Shown: positions 33,173-41,960, numbered from the stretch's first letter. The stretch: 64,000 bases of DNA from Pirellulales bacterium (GCA_022448265.1 JAKVCC010000013.1:1-64000); one strand, 5' to 3'. Made by a program: numbers and translations. The notes: generated by a model from the letters alone, not told the origin.

Positions 33173-34741
33173 TCAGACCATGGACTCGCTTGAAGGGGGC
33201 AGGTCACTGAATCCCACAGATGCTTTTGCCGCCAAATAGTGCTTTCTGCCAATCCATGGTGGGCCCACTCGGTCATAAAAAGCGATACGCTTTGCTGTTT
33301 CCGTCGCCGACGTCTTCGTAAGCAACGACGTGACGATACCCGTCGCGAACGTCAAGGGTACGACCGCGCAAACATAGAGCGGCATCCAGGCGTTAGCATC
33401 AAGTCCATCCGTGCCCCATTTCATGACCATCGTCACGGCCCCGGTCGCGAGACAGACAACCATGCTGGCCAACGCACCTCTTTGATTGATATGCCAGACG
33501 TAAAAACCCGCAACACACGGAAAGAACAACATGGCCAGCAGAATGTTGGTGATCAGCAACGATGTCATGAGATACTTAATGACGGTGAGCGCTAGAATGA
33601 TCGTCAACGCTCCCAGCAACACGGTGACGACTCTCGATACCAAAAGACGTTCTCGATCCGTTGGGTTGGGATTGATAAAACGCGAATAGACGTCATTCTC
33701 GATCATGGCCGCATCCGTATTCCACATGGCGCACATCGTCGTTTGACATATCGCGAAGACGATACCTAGCGTGACGCCACGCAGCCCCGCGGGAAGCCAA
33801 TCCACTACCACATGAGCAAACGAGAGGCTCATATTCTCACCGGTGAGATCCGGCCAGGCGGTCTTTGCCAGTGCCGCGGCACCCATCACCAGGGCGTAAA
33901 GACACGCAGTAATAACGGCGTTCAAGCACACCGCCCAGAACACGGTTTTCTCGCTCTTCCCAGCGAACATTCGTTGCGCGATGTGAGGTGCGGAAAAATA
34001 GATCAGCAGGATCAAAAAGAAGAATGAAACCATGAACTGCGTTGACAAGACGGTATCCGCCCAGTTCTGCACCGGATTTATACCCAAATGTTTGGGGGGA
34101 TACATCTGACTCAATCCCTCCATTCCCCCGGCCTTTTGCCAAGCTATCACAAACATTACCGGAATGACCACGATCGTGACCATAAACGACACCACATCGG
34201 TCCAGATTACGGACAGCAGTCCCCCGGCCAGCGTGATGCAGAGGACGACGGAGCACATGATCAATATCGTTTGCGTCAATCCGATGCCAAACGCGACTTC
34301 AAACACGAGCGCCGCGGCCTTCAAATAGACACTGCATAGCCAGGAGTAGACTAATATGAGTACGATGGTCGTGACGAGCGATGTGGTATCTCCGTATCGT
34401 TGGGAGAACAACGTATTGACCGAGACCGCATCGAGCCGCTTCCACTTTTTGGCGACGGTAACCGCATAGACCAAGAAAGGACCGGAAAAGACAAAGAACG
34501 GCAGCAACATGGCCCAAAGGCCCGCGCTGTAGCCGACCCCCGCGAAGGCCATCAACGTGGCGCTGTTGAGTTCCGCCATGACCAATGTGCTGGTCAGCCC
34601 TATCACTCCTACGCTGCGTCCCGCCACAAGGAAGTCTTCGGATGTCTTTACCTTCCTGGCCCGATACAGCCCATACGCGAGAAGGGACACCACGCAAACG
34701 ACAACAATTGGCAAATCGATTCCAGAAATGCTCGCATTCAT
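33173..34741 (-). CDS. Sodium:solute symporter (SSS family)
   Basis: A 522-residue membrane protein with about 13-14 hydrophobic helices, starting MNASISGIDLPIVVVCVVSL. SSS features are KVKTSEDFLVAGRSVGV after TM1, GVGYSAGLWAMLLPFFVF, TLAGGLLSVIWTDVVSFMV (the usual AGG-x-x-A-V-x-T-D-x-x-Q-region), and FSAPHIAQRMFAGKSEKTVF (consensus QRx-x-A-K/S). It imports an organic solute with Na+, presumably the substrate of the surrounding catabolic cluster. It is on the opposite strand to that cluster and lies exactly between the two copies of a 370-bp direct repeat, so it probably arrived by, or was trapped in, the rearrangement. Confidence 0.93.
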   Translation of the reverse strand: MNASISGIDLPIVVVCVVSLLAYGLYRARKVKTSEDFLVAGRSVGVIGLTSTLVMAELNSATLMAFAGVGYSAGLWAMLLPFFVFSGPFLVYAVTVAKKWKRLDAVSVNTLFSQRYGDTTSLVTTIVLILVYSWLCSVYLKAAALVFEVAFGIGLTQTILIMCSVVLCITLAGGLLSVIWTDVVSFMVTIVVIPVMFVIAWQKAGGMEGLSQMYPPKHLGINPVQNWADTVLSTQFMVSFFFLILLIYFSAPHIAQRMFAGKSEKTVFWAVCLNAVITACLYALVMGAAALAKTAWPDLTGENMSLSFAHVVVDWLPAGLRGVTLGIVFAICQTTMCAMWNTDAAMIENDVYSRFINPNPTDRERLLVSRVVTVLLGALTIILALTVIKYLMTSLLITNILLAMLFFPCVAGFYVWHINQRGALASMVVCLATGAVTMVMKWGTDGLDANAWMPLYVCAVVPLTFATGIVTSLLTKTSATETAKRIAFYDRVGPPWIGRKHYLAAKASVGFSDLPPSSESMV

Positions 34742-34831
34742 GCCGAAGTTTCCTTTTCCACGGTGCGATCTCCTCTCGCTTTAGAGCACAAAGTGCGTTC
34801 CGCCGGTCCGGGAGTTCCCCTAGGTTCCCAG

Positions 34832-35086
34832 CAACTGTACCCGAAAACACCGGCCGATGTCATTGGCCACAGCTCGGCGGACGAACAAGTCACTCAGTCG
34901 CTCCAGGACGTCTTCGCTGGTCAGCTTGCTGGCCACGTCGATCGCCAGACACTCCTGTGTCTACTCGTCGATCAGGGTCAGCAGACGAATGGCCCGTCCA
35001 TCGTGCGTCCGTACCTGCATGAAGTCATAGCTCCACACATGGTCTCTGTGCCCGGGAAGCAATCGCACGAATCGCTCTTTCGCCAT
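34832..35086 (-). pseudogene. Fragment of IS3-family transposase OrfB (rve integrase), with in-frame stop
   Basis: Read leftward from ATG at 35086: MAKERFVRLLPGHRDHVWSY, then DFMQVRTHDGRAIRLLTLID with catalytic-strand Asp, E, then a TAG, then TQECLAIDVASKLTSEDVLE in the same frame. This is the integrase core of IS3-type OrfB, interrupted by one stop codon and cut off after about 85 codons. No second half, OrfA or terminal repeats are present. It lies next to the recombined junction at 35168. Confidence 0.8.
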
Positions 35087-35167
35087 ACATTGCCTCCTTG
35101 ATCAAGGTCCAAAACCGCGATTATAACATCATGCGGCTGGACTTGGTTTAGGGGGCAAGGTCATGGT

Positions 35168-35303
35168 TCGGCTGGACCCACGAACTGTTCCGGGATATCG
35201 GGCACATGATGGATACGGGCTTTGATTTCATTGGCTATTCCGGTGACGCCTGGATCATGCGCGATGCCTTGCGAAAGGCCATCGACAGATTACGAGGAGC
35301 GTC
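35168..35303 (+). pseudogene. Chimeric scrap: 41 bp of the 2-hydroxyacid dehydrogenase joined to the aldolase tail
   Basis: 35168-35208 matches 31039-31079 of the dehydrogenase gene with one mismatch. It is joined directly, at GGCACATG, to 35212 onward, which matches the aldolase tail from 32746. The whole PhyH gene and most of the aldolase are missing from this copy. The scrap shows that the cluster was once duplicated in full or in large part and then lost internal DNA. Confidence 0.85.
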
Positions 35304-35582
35304 ATGAAAAAAGTGCGATGTGCCATCATCGGTGCGGGTTCCTGGGGCACAACGGCCCACGCGCCGGCCCTAATCGAGCATCCCCAGGCGGAGCTCGTCG
35401 CCATTCAGCATCACGAACCGGAAACCGCAGCCCGGATCGCCCGCGACTTCGACATCCCCCATGGGTTTACGACCGCTGAAGAAGTACTGGCATTGGAGCC
35501 ATTGGACGCCGTCGTCGTCAGCTCGATTCCTGCACGCCATTACGAACATGCTGCTGCCGCACTCGGGCGCGGCTGTCACGTC
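35212..35582 (+). repeat. Direct repeat copy 2 (aldolase tail plus intact Gfo/Idh start)
   Basis: 371 bases matching 32746-33112. In this copy the Gfo/Idh gene has an ATG start (35304) and an unbroken frame. The two copies are 2.4 kb apart and could recombine, which would delete the symporter gene. Confidence 0.9.
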
Positions 35583-36434
35583 CTAATCGAGAAACCGATG
35601 ACGATCACCGGTGTCGAAGCCAATGAGCTGGTCGCAATTGCGGACTCCGCTAATCTACACTTCAGTGTGGGCGCCACCTGGCATCATACCGCCCACTGCA
35701 TCGAAGCGCGGCGTGTCATTCAATCCGGCAGCCTCGGCGAACTGCGGATGATGAGTATTCTGATGACCAATATCAGTCAGGCACTTTATCGCGGTGTGCC
35801 ATTGGACGAGGTGCTGATCGGCGACGACGAAACACGACGCGCCGAACACCAGCCCCCCTATTGCGCGCCCGGTCGGACGGCATACAGCGATCCGAAACTC
35901 GCAGGCGGCGGCCAGATCTATTGCCAAGCATCCCATCCCGCCGCCTACATCAGCTTCCTGACCGAGCGTCAGCCCGTCGACGTATTTGCACGCTTTGAAA
36001 ATGACGGGGCGCCGGTCGATATCTATAACGCCCTGACCATCACGCTGGATGACGGCACCCTCGTCTCGCTGGCAAGCAATGGCGCCGCCGTCCCGGAGCA
36101 GATGCATTACGAACTGCGCGCGTTCGGCACCGAGGGTATTCTGGTGCAGGAGCTGTGGCAGGGAACGCTGTCTGTCTTCGATCGCAAGGGCAACGCTCAC
36201 CACTACGACCCTCTGGGCGAGGACGAGATCTATCCGCTGCACGCGCCTGCGAAGAACCTCGTCGATACGATTCTGGGTACAGCCGAAAACGGCTCCCCGG
36301 CGCGGCACGGCGCACTGGCCGCCTGGATCACCGAAGCTGCCTGCGAATCCGTGCGCACTGGCGCCAATGTCTCCGTGCGCACTGGCGCCAATGTCTCCGT
36401 GCGCACTGGCGCCAATGTCAAAGTCGATCGATAA
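35304..36434 (+). CDS. Cytoplasmic Gfo/Idh/MocA oxidoreductase with C-terminal repeat tail
   Basis: A 376-residue enzyme without signal peptide. The nucleotide loop is AIIGAGSWGTTAHAPALIEH, the lysine motif is LIEKPMTITG, and GGGQIYCQASHPAAYISFLT has the usual active-site His region. The C-terminus ends in three copies of SVRTGANV followed by KVDR, coded by a 24-bp triple repeat. The substrate is probably a sugar-like compound of the surrounding cluster. A broken copy of its first 93 codons is at 32838. It is followed by an isomerase gene after 109 bases. Confidence 0.9.
   Translation: MKKVRCAIIGAGSWGTTAHAPALIEHPQAELVAIQHHEPETAARIARDFDIPHGFTTAEEVLALEPLDAVVVSSIPARHYEHAAAALGRGCHVLIEKPMTITGVEANELVAIADSANLHFSVGATWHHTAHCIEARRVIQSGSLGELRMMSILMTNISQALYRGVPLDEVLIGDDETRRAEHQPPYCAPGRTAYSDPKLAGGGQIYCQASHPAAYISFLTERQPVDVFARFENDGAPVDIYNALTITLDDGTLVSLASNGAAVPEQMHYELRAFGTEGILVQELWQGTLSVFDRKGNAHHYDPLGEDEIYPLHAPAKNLVDTILGTAENGSPARHGALAAWITEAACESVRTGANVSVRTGANVSVRTGANVKVDR
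36348..36419 (+). repeat. 24-bp in-frame triple tandem repeat at the end of the Gfo/Idh gene
   Basis: Three identical 24-bp units at 36348-36371, 36372-36395 and 36396-36419, each coding SVRTGANV, ending 12 bases before the stop codon at 36432. The identical DNA in all copies points to recent slippage; it lengthens the protein tail by 16 residues. Confidence 0.95.
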
Positions 36435-36543
36435 TGGTAGGATACTGGGATTGAGCCCTCAAAGCTGGATCGTCTGCGAAACCTATTAGATCACGGCATC
36501 GCAGCATTCCAGCAACTGAATTTCAGAAACTGTGGAGCAACAC

Positions 36544-37383
36544 ATGAAATTCGCCTGCGCCGATTACGCGTTCCCTCTGCTCAGTCACGAGCAGATTTTC
36601 GATCTTCTGGCATCCCTGGCAATCCCCGCTGTGGACATTGCCCTCTTCGACAATCGTTCCCATATCCAGCATGCCGACGTGCTCCCAGACCCGGCCGCTG
36701 CGGCTCGCGAGCTGTGCGGCAAACTCAACGCCCGCGGTCTGGTCTTGGCAGACGTTTTTCATCAATCCGGCCCGGATCTCGAAACTCTGGCGGAGAATCA
36801 ACCCGATCCCGAACGTCGTCTGCAGGCTCGCGACCTGTTTCAGCGGACGCTCGAGTTCGTGGTTCTTTGCGGCGCCACACACATGACAGCCCTGCCCGGC
36901 ATCCACTGGCCCGAGGAACCCTACGAAGCCTCACTCGAGCGCGCTGCCGAGGAACAAGCCTGGCGCGTCGAACAGGCAGCAAAGTCGAACGTTGTCTACG
37001 CTGTGGAACCGCATATGTGGTCGATTGTCAAGACGCCGGAACAAACTGCTCGGCTGCTCGACATGACGCCCGAACTCACACTAGCGCTGGACTTCGCCCA
37101 CTTCACTGCGCAAGACATCCCCGATGAACAAGTGCTGCCGCTTCTGCAACACACCTCCCATATCCACGCCCGCTGCGCCGCTCCGGGCCTCGTACAATGT
37201 TCGCTGGCAAATAACACGATCGACTGGGAAGGCGTCGTGCGCGCCAGTGCCAGGTCGGATTACAGCGGCTACTTTGCTCTTGAGTACGTCGTCATGGATA
37301 ACGAGAGCGTCGCCGATGTCGACAATATTTCAGAAACCATTCGCCTCCGCGATCTGCTGCGTAACTGTGATGAGGCTGCGTAA
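36544..37383 (+). CDS. Xylose-isomerase-like TIM-barrel protein (sugar phosphate isomerase/epimerase family)
   Basis: A 279-residue protein from ATG at 36544 (MKFACADYAFPLLSHEQIFD). It has the AP-endonuclease-2/xylose isomerase-like barrel pattern: VVYAVEPHMWSIVKTPEQTA (metal-ligand Glu), LTLALDFAHFTAQDIPDEQV (Asp and His), SHIHARCAAPG (His) and GYFALEYVVMDNES (final Glu). Such enzymes isomerise or epimerise keto-sugars or inosose-like compounds, or dehydrate them. It fits with the Gfo/Idh gene before it, a frequent pair in cyclitol and sugar catabolism. The end of the gene is within a 19-bp tandem repeat. Confidence 0.85.
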   Translation: MKFACADYAFPLLSHEQIFDLLASLAIPAVDIALFDNRSHIQHADVLPDPAAAARELCGKLNARGLVLADVFHQSGPDLETLAENQPDPERRLQARDLFQRTLEFVVLCGATHMTALPGIHWPEEPYEASLERAAEEQAWRVEQAAKSNVVYAVEPHMWSIVKTPEQTARLLDMTPELTLALDFAHFTAQDIPDEQVLPLLQHTSHIHARCAAPGLVQCSLANNTIDWEGVVRASARSDYSGYFALEYVVMDNESVADVDNISETIRLRDLLRNCDEAA

Positions 37384-37393
37384 CTGTGATGAG
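37357..37393. repeat. 19-bp tandem duplication across a stop codon and the next start
   Basis: CTGCGTAACTGTGATGAG(G) occurs at 37357-37375 and again at 37376-37393. The second copy contains the TAA stop (37381-37383) of the isomerase gene and the ATGATG region where the ceramidase-like gene begins. The duplication extends the upstream protein by a few residues (RNCDEAA end). Confidence 0.9.
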
Positions 37394-38843
37394 TACGGCG
37401 ATGACTGATTCACTGCGTGCCGGTGCTGCCCGCCGCACGATCAACCCACAATTGGGGCTCAATCGGCCCGGACTGCGGTTGTTCGCGGACCCGATTGAGG
37501 CGATCGAGAGTGATCTGACCGCAACGGCCGTTGTGGTCTCAGACGGCGACACCAAAGTGGTCCTTGTGGCACTGGACCTCATGGTTTGCTCCGTTTCCTT
37601 TGCCCAGGACATCCGCCGGCGAATCGGCGACGTGGTCGGCACCCCGGCGTCGCATGTGCTGCTCAATCTTAGTCATACCCACAGCGCCGGCGCATTTCCG
37701 GAGTGGCTTCCGGACGAACCGGACCAGATGCGGATGAAGGCCGAGTACAAGGCACACGTGACCGCGGGCATCATCGAGGCTGCGAGGGAAGCCGACCAAG
37801 GCCTGCAGCCCGCCCGGATCGGCACCGGATGGGGTAAATCAGACATCGGCATCTATCGACGCGAGACGGGGCCAGACGGCCGCGACGTTCTGGGCGAAGT
37901 GCCCGATGCACCGATCGACGACGCGGTCGGCGTCATCCGAATCGACGACCTCGACGGTCGCCCCATCGCCATTCTGTTCAGCTACGGCTGCCACACGGTG
38001 ACCATGGGGCCGCGATCGATGGTGGCATCGTCCGATTTTCCGGGACCGGCCCGCGACTTGGTCGAACAGGCATTGGGTGGCTGTGCGATGTTTCTGCAGG
38101 CCTGCGGCGGCAACATCAATCCGCGGCATGGCATCGGCTACGAAGAGGATTGCAGCGACACCAAGAACCGGACCGGCATGCGACTCGGCGCCGAGGTGGT
38201 CCAAGTGGCAGCCGACATTCGAACCCATGTCAGACGTGCCGAATCACGGCGTCCGATGGACTCGATCCCCAACATCCTGTTCTGGTCGTGGGGCCCGGTA
38301 AGCGACGAGCAGGTGAGCTGCATACGCGCTGTCGACGAGACCATGCAGTTCCGCTATGGCGAGCTGCCGAACCTCGCAGCAGCGGAGTCGATACATCAGG
38401 CGTGGCAGGAGAGACTCGCGCAGGCCGAAACAAATGACGTCCCCAAATGGGAACGCATGGTAGCGCAGCGTTTTTTGATCTGGTCGGGCAAGCTGGTTGA
38501 TGCGGTTAAAGCGAATGACCCCACCTTCGATGCCGTTATCCAGGCGATTCGGATCAACGACATCGTACTGGCCGGTATCAGTGTCGAGGCGTTCTTCGAA
38601 ACCGGCCTGGCGGTCCGGGCCGATTCACCATTCCCCTTTACCCAGCTCCTGGGCTTCACCAACGGCTGCGAGGCGTACCTGCCGCGAGCTGAGGATTATC
38701 CTGCTGGCGGCTGGAAACCGACCGAATCCTATGCCGTTCCCGATCTGCTCGTCCAGTCGTACAGCCTGCCGGTGGCCTTCCATCCGGACACCGAGCAGCA
38801 GGTCGTGCAGCGGATGTCGGCGCTGATCCGGCAATTGGTTTGA
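37386..38843 (+). CDS. Neutral/alkaline ceramidase-like N-terminal domain hydrolase
   Basis: A 485-residue protein. The start in use is uncertain (37386 at GTG/ATG, or ATG at about 37401, MTDSLRAGAARRTINP). It opens with RAGAARRTINPQLGLNRPG, the 'G-x-A-x-x-x-I-T-P' entry of the neutral ceramidase fold, and has VLLNLSHTHSAGAFPE (zinc-ligand His pair region), ILFSYGCHTVTMGP (His), and FLQACGGNINPR, all in family order. No signal peptide is visible, so it is probably cytoplasmic and more likely a hydrolase of a small amide or ester than a lipid ceramidase. It is the last gene of the catabolic cluster. Confidence 0.85.
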   Translation: MMSTAMTDSLRAGAARRTINPQLGLNRPGLRLFADPIEAIESDLTATAVVVSDGDTKVVLVALDLMVCSVSFAQDIRRRIGDVVGTPASHVLLNLSHTHSAGAFPEWLPDEPDQMRMKAEYKAHVTAGIIEAAREADQGLQPARIGTGWGKSDIGIYRRETGPDGRDVLGEVPDAPIDDAVGVIRIDDLDGRPIAILFSYGCHTVTMGPRSMVASSDFPGPARDLVEQALGGCAMFLQACGGNINPRHGIGYEEDCSDTKNRTGMRLGAEVVQVAADIRTHVRRAESRRPMDSIPNILFWSWGPVSDEQVSCIRAVDETMQFRYGELPNLAAAESIHQAWQERLAQAETNDVPKWERMVAQRFLIWSGKLVDAVKANDPTFDAVIQAIRINDIVLAGISVEAFFETGLAVRADSPFPFTQLLGFTNGCEAYLPRAEDYPAGGWKPTESYAVPDLLVQSYSLPVAFHPDTEQQVVQRMSALIRQLV

Positions 38844-38963
38844 GTTTATTTATTTGACCGCCTGATGGTGGGTTGTTTTTGGTCTTCCCCCTAAAACTGA
38901 TCCAGATTTCATGAGAGAATCGCATCCGGCAAACCGAACTTTCAGATCGTCAAGGAGATAGCC

Positions 38964-41333
38964 ATGTCAACTCGCATGCCATGCCGCGGGCGCCTGCTGG
39001 GCGTCGTCGCGGCAACGTTTGTGCTGCTCGTAAGCCAAGCTTCAGCCCAGCAGCAGTTTCTGGCAAAAGGCGGCCAGGCGGAAGCCGTGATCGTGGTCGG
39101 CCACGAGGGCGACAACTTCGACCATTGGGTGGCCGGCGAGTTGCAGCGGTACGTTGAACAGCTTTCCGGAGCGGAGCTTTCGATCGTCAGCAGCGATAGA
39201 ATCCCACCGCAGAAGCTGCTCATCGTGGTCGGCAGTCCGGAAAGCAACCCCCTGGTCGCTTCCGCTGAGGAAAAAGAGCTTGTCAGCTTCGCCGGCCTGA
39301 AGCCGGGGGGGCTGGTTCTGAAGACCGTCGACCTGGAGGGCCGGCCCGCCGTGCTGGTCGGCGCGGGCGACGAGACCGGCACGATGTATGCAGCCTACGA
39401 GCTGTTGGAGCGGCTGGGGATCGTGTTCCAACTGTCCAACGACATCATCCCCCAGCAGAAACCTGACTTGCCCCTGCCATCGCTCGACGTCCGCATGGAG
39501 CCGGCGTTCAAGGATCGGGGCATGTTCTGCTGGCACCAAATTCGCTGGTACATGGGCTTGAAGGAATTGCGTCAGGAGATCGACCAGTTGGCCAAACTGA
39601 AAATGAACGTCTTCCAATTCTATTGGGGCATCGGCGGGCCGTGGGCCGAGTTTTCCTATGATGGCAAGAAGGCCGAGATCTTTGGGATCAAAGAGTCCGG
39701 CTTCGTCGCCTGGGCGTCCGACGTCGTCACCTGGGGTAGGTCCAGCGGGACGGCGGACAGCGTGATCGTCGGCCGGGAGTGTTTTCGGGAAGACGGATAC
39801 ATGGGTCCGCCGGAGTTTGCCAACGTGCAAACGCAGGAGGAGGCTTACCGCACCGCCCGCGAATTCCTTCGCGAAGTGATCCGCTACGCCCACTCGCGCA
39901 AGGTCCAGGTCTGGCTGGCGATGGGTGAAACGCCGTATGTACCTCCCAACCTGATACCACCCGAGTCGAAGAAGTTCAGATCGTTCTATTGTGGAACTGC
40001 GATCCCACACGGCGATCCCGCCATGCTCGACATCTGGGAGGCGGCAGTGCAGAGCATGATCGAAAGCTACCCGGAGGCGGATCGCTATTGTGTCGTCAGC
40101 GGACCGGAACACCTATTCGAAGCGGACCTGCCGCAAACCCAGGCGCTGATCCGCGACTACGATCATCTGCGCCCCTTGCTTCCGCAGAAGTCGAAGGCCG
40201 ACAGCGACATCGATCTGGCCGACGTGGCCGTAGCCGACAAGCTCATCCGCCGGATTAAGGACCGCTATCCAGAGACAAAGTTAGGGGTACAGTTGATTTT
40301 TCGCGGCGGCCAGCTCCGCCCGCTGGACGCCGTGCTGCCCAAGGACGTCGCACTGATGAACATGGTGAACTTTCGACGCCCCCCGAGCGAGTATGAGATG
40401 GACTACTTTGACGGGATTCAAGGCCGAGACCTGCTCGTATGGCCCCGGATTACCGACGATGGATGCGATTTGCATATGCAACTCAACGCGACCCTGTACG
40501 ACGAACGTGACAATACCATCCGCGACGCTGTACGGTACGGGCTGACAGGCGTCCTGGGCCAATTGCACAAATCGCGTGGCGCGGAGCAGAGCGCCCAGTA
40601 CATCGCCGAAGGAGCCTGGAACCCGGACATCAGCGCCCAGTCCTTCTACCAGCGCTACCTCCGTCGTCTGTACGGCTCGGATGCGCTGGATCTGATGCTG
40701 AAAGCATTCCTGCTGCTCGAAGCAAACGAGAGGGAGATGGGCTGGGATGTACGGAGAGTAGGAGTGCTACTGAACATCTGGAAGGCCGGAAGTAATTTTG
40801 CCTATTTGCTGAGGAAGGTCGACTACCAGGCGGAGAAACTGGAACTCGATCGCCAGGAAGTGGAGAAGGCCATTGAGGTTGCCGAGCAGCGGCGAGAGTT
40901 CTGGGACGATCGCGTGGCCGATTGCCGCCAGGCCCTGGGACTGTTGCAACAGGCGCGGCCCAAGGTTTTGCCCGGATCGCTCGATGAGTTGGACTACGTG
41001 ACCTACAAGACTGAGAACTTCGCCACAGCCCTCGAGGTGCTCAGTGCCGCGGAGGACGCCAAGATCGCCTTTGACGGGGCTCTGTTGGCCATGAGCGATG
41101 GAAAAGCGGACGAGGTCGACAAGCAGTTGGAGCAGACCCAGACGGCAGTGGATCGGGCGGACCGGCTGGTCCGGGAGGCGGCCGAACAGATGATCCCCTT
41201 CGCCCACATCCCGACCGAGAGGCATATCCTGTGGGTCTTCAACAATGGGTTCCCTTTCCACGAAAGGGCGCGAGCTTACCTGGCCGAGGTCGTTGCGTTC
41301 CGCAAGGCAGAGACTCAAGGAGAGAAGCCATGA
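38964..41333 (+). CDS. Large secreted glycosidase-like protein (alpha-glucuronidase/hexosaminidase N-domain plus TIM barrel)
   Basis: A 789-residue protein with a signal peptide ending at SQASAQQ. Residues about 30-170 resemble the GH67/GH20 domain-2-like N-terminal domain (NFDHWVAGELQRYVEQLSGA; LLIVVGSPESNPL; GTMYAAYELLERLGIVFQLS). Residues about 190-600 form a TIM-barrel-like part (DRGMFCWHQIRWYMGLKELR; KMNVFQFYWGIGG; YCVVSGPEHLFEADLPQTQA). The last 170 residues are helical and charged, possibly a coiled-coil tail (LELDRQEVEKAIEVAEQRRE). It probably cleaves acidic or amino-sugar polysaccharides outside the cytoplasm. I cannot give the GH family for sure. It starts 120 bases after the catabolic cluster. 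Confidence 0.75.
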   Translation: MSTRMPCRGRLLGVVAATFVLLVSQASAQQQFLAKGGQAEAVIVVGHEGDNFDHWVAGELQRYVEQLSGAELSIVSSDRIPPQKLLIVVGSPESNPLVASAEEKELVSFAGLKPGGLVLKTVDLEGRPAVLVGAGDETGTMYAAYELLERLGIVFQLSNDIIPQQKPDLPLPSLDVRMEPAFKDRGMFCWHQIRWYMGLKELRQEIDQLAKLKMNVFQFYWGIGGPWAEFSYDGKKAEIFGIKESGFVAWASDVVTWGRSSGTADSVIVGRECFREDGYMGPPEFANVQTQEEAYRTAREFLREVIRYAHSRKVQVWLAMGETPYVPPNLIPPESKKFRSFYCGTAIPHGDPAMLDIWEAAVQSMIESYPEADRYCVVSGPEHLFEADLPQTQALIRDYDHLRPLLPQKSKADSDIDLADVAVADKLIRRIKDRYPETKLGVQLIFRGGQLRPLDAVLPKDVALMNMVNFRRPPSEYEMDYFDGIQGRDLLVWPRITDDGCDLHMQLNATLYDERDNTIRDAVRYGLTGVLGQLHKSRGAEQSAQYIAEGAWNPDISAQSFYQRYLRRLYGSDALDLMLKAFLLLEANEREMGWDVRRVGVLLNIWKAGSNFAYLLRKVDYQAEKLELDRQEVEKAIEVAEQRREFWDDRVADCRQALGLLQQARPKVLPGSLDELDYVTYKTENFATALEVLSAAEDAKIAFDGALLAMSDGKADEVDKQLEQTQTAVDRADRLVREAAEQMIPFAHIPTERHILWVFNNGFPFHERARAYLAEVVAFRKAETQGEKP

Positions 41334-41484
41334 GAAGTTCTCTGGCAACCATGAGCACCTGGCTGGCCTAGTGGGCGCCTACAGTGGAAGCCATCGTGGG
41401 ACTTGATCTGCCCCCACGTGAGAAACCAGTTATCAAGTTAGCCACCCTTAAGCACCAGCCGGTAAGCGACTGGGATACCGACAG

Positions 41485-41960
41485 TCAATCTCCCGTCGCC
41501 TGTCGCTCCGGGTAGTGATCCTGCCTGCCCAACGAGTGCGCGGGGACCATATCCTGCCGCTGTTTGTCCCATCCCATCATCTGCCCGCTGCGCCACGACT
41601 CATTGGCCATATTGACGGCAATAACTCCCGCCAGCCCCAGTTCCACCGGGCAGTTCAAAGGCACCGATCGATCGCGCAGGTGATTGTGCAGGTTGGTGTG
41701 ATGCAGACGAATGTCTTCGCCACCCGATTTGGCGTGGCTTGCCAGATCTTTGCCATCTTTGTCCTGGGCTACCCAGCCGGTCTTGTTGAAGAAAAGGGTT
41801 CCGCGACAACCCCGGATGAGGTGATCAACGCCAACACGGTTGCTCATCGTCCCCAAAACGTAAACGGTCATTCCACGTGGATATTCGCAGATCATTTCAA
41901 AGATGTCGGGCAGGTCGCGAAGTTCGTTCTGCTGTCCCAGGCGGTGGGTTGAAACAAAAG
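41485..41960 (-). pseudogene. C-terminal remnant of a Gfo/Idh/MocA oxidoreductase
   Basis: Read leftward the frame gives RVGVDHLIRGCRGTLFFNKT, GWVAQDKDGKDLASH, GGEDIRLHHTNLHNHLRD, LNCPVELGLAGVIAVNMANE and SWRSGQMMGWD. This is the typical end of planctomycete Gfo/Idh proteins (substrate-contacting domain and C-terminal helices). The whole N-terminal Rossmann half is missing and a stop codon lies just upstream, so the fragment is dead. It lies between the glycosidase-like gene and the ThiF/MoaD pair. Confidence 0.8.

Noticed and set aside
36348-36419. Could the 24-bp repeats be a CRISPR array?
   Set aside because: The units are contiguous without spacers and lie in frame within an enzyme gene, so this is a tandem repeat, and no cas gene is present.
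39042-40112. A 356-codon open frame on the minus strand
   Set aside because: It is antisense to the glycosidase-like gene and lacks recognisable domains.
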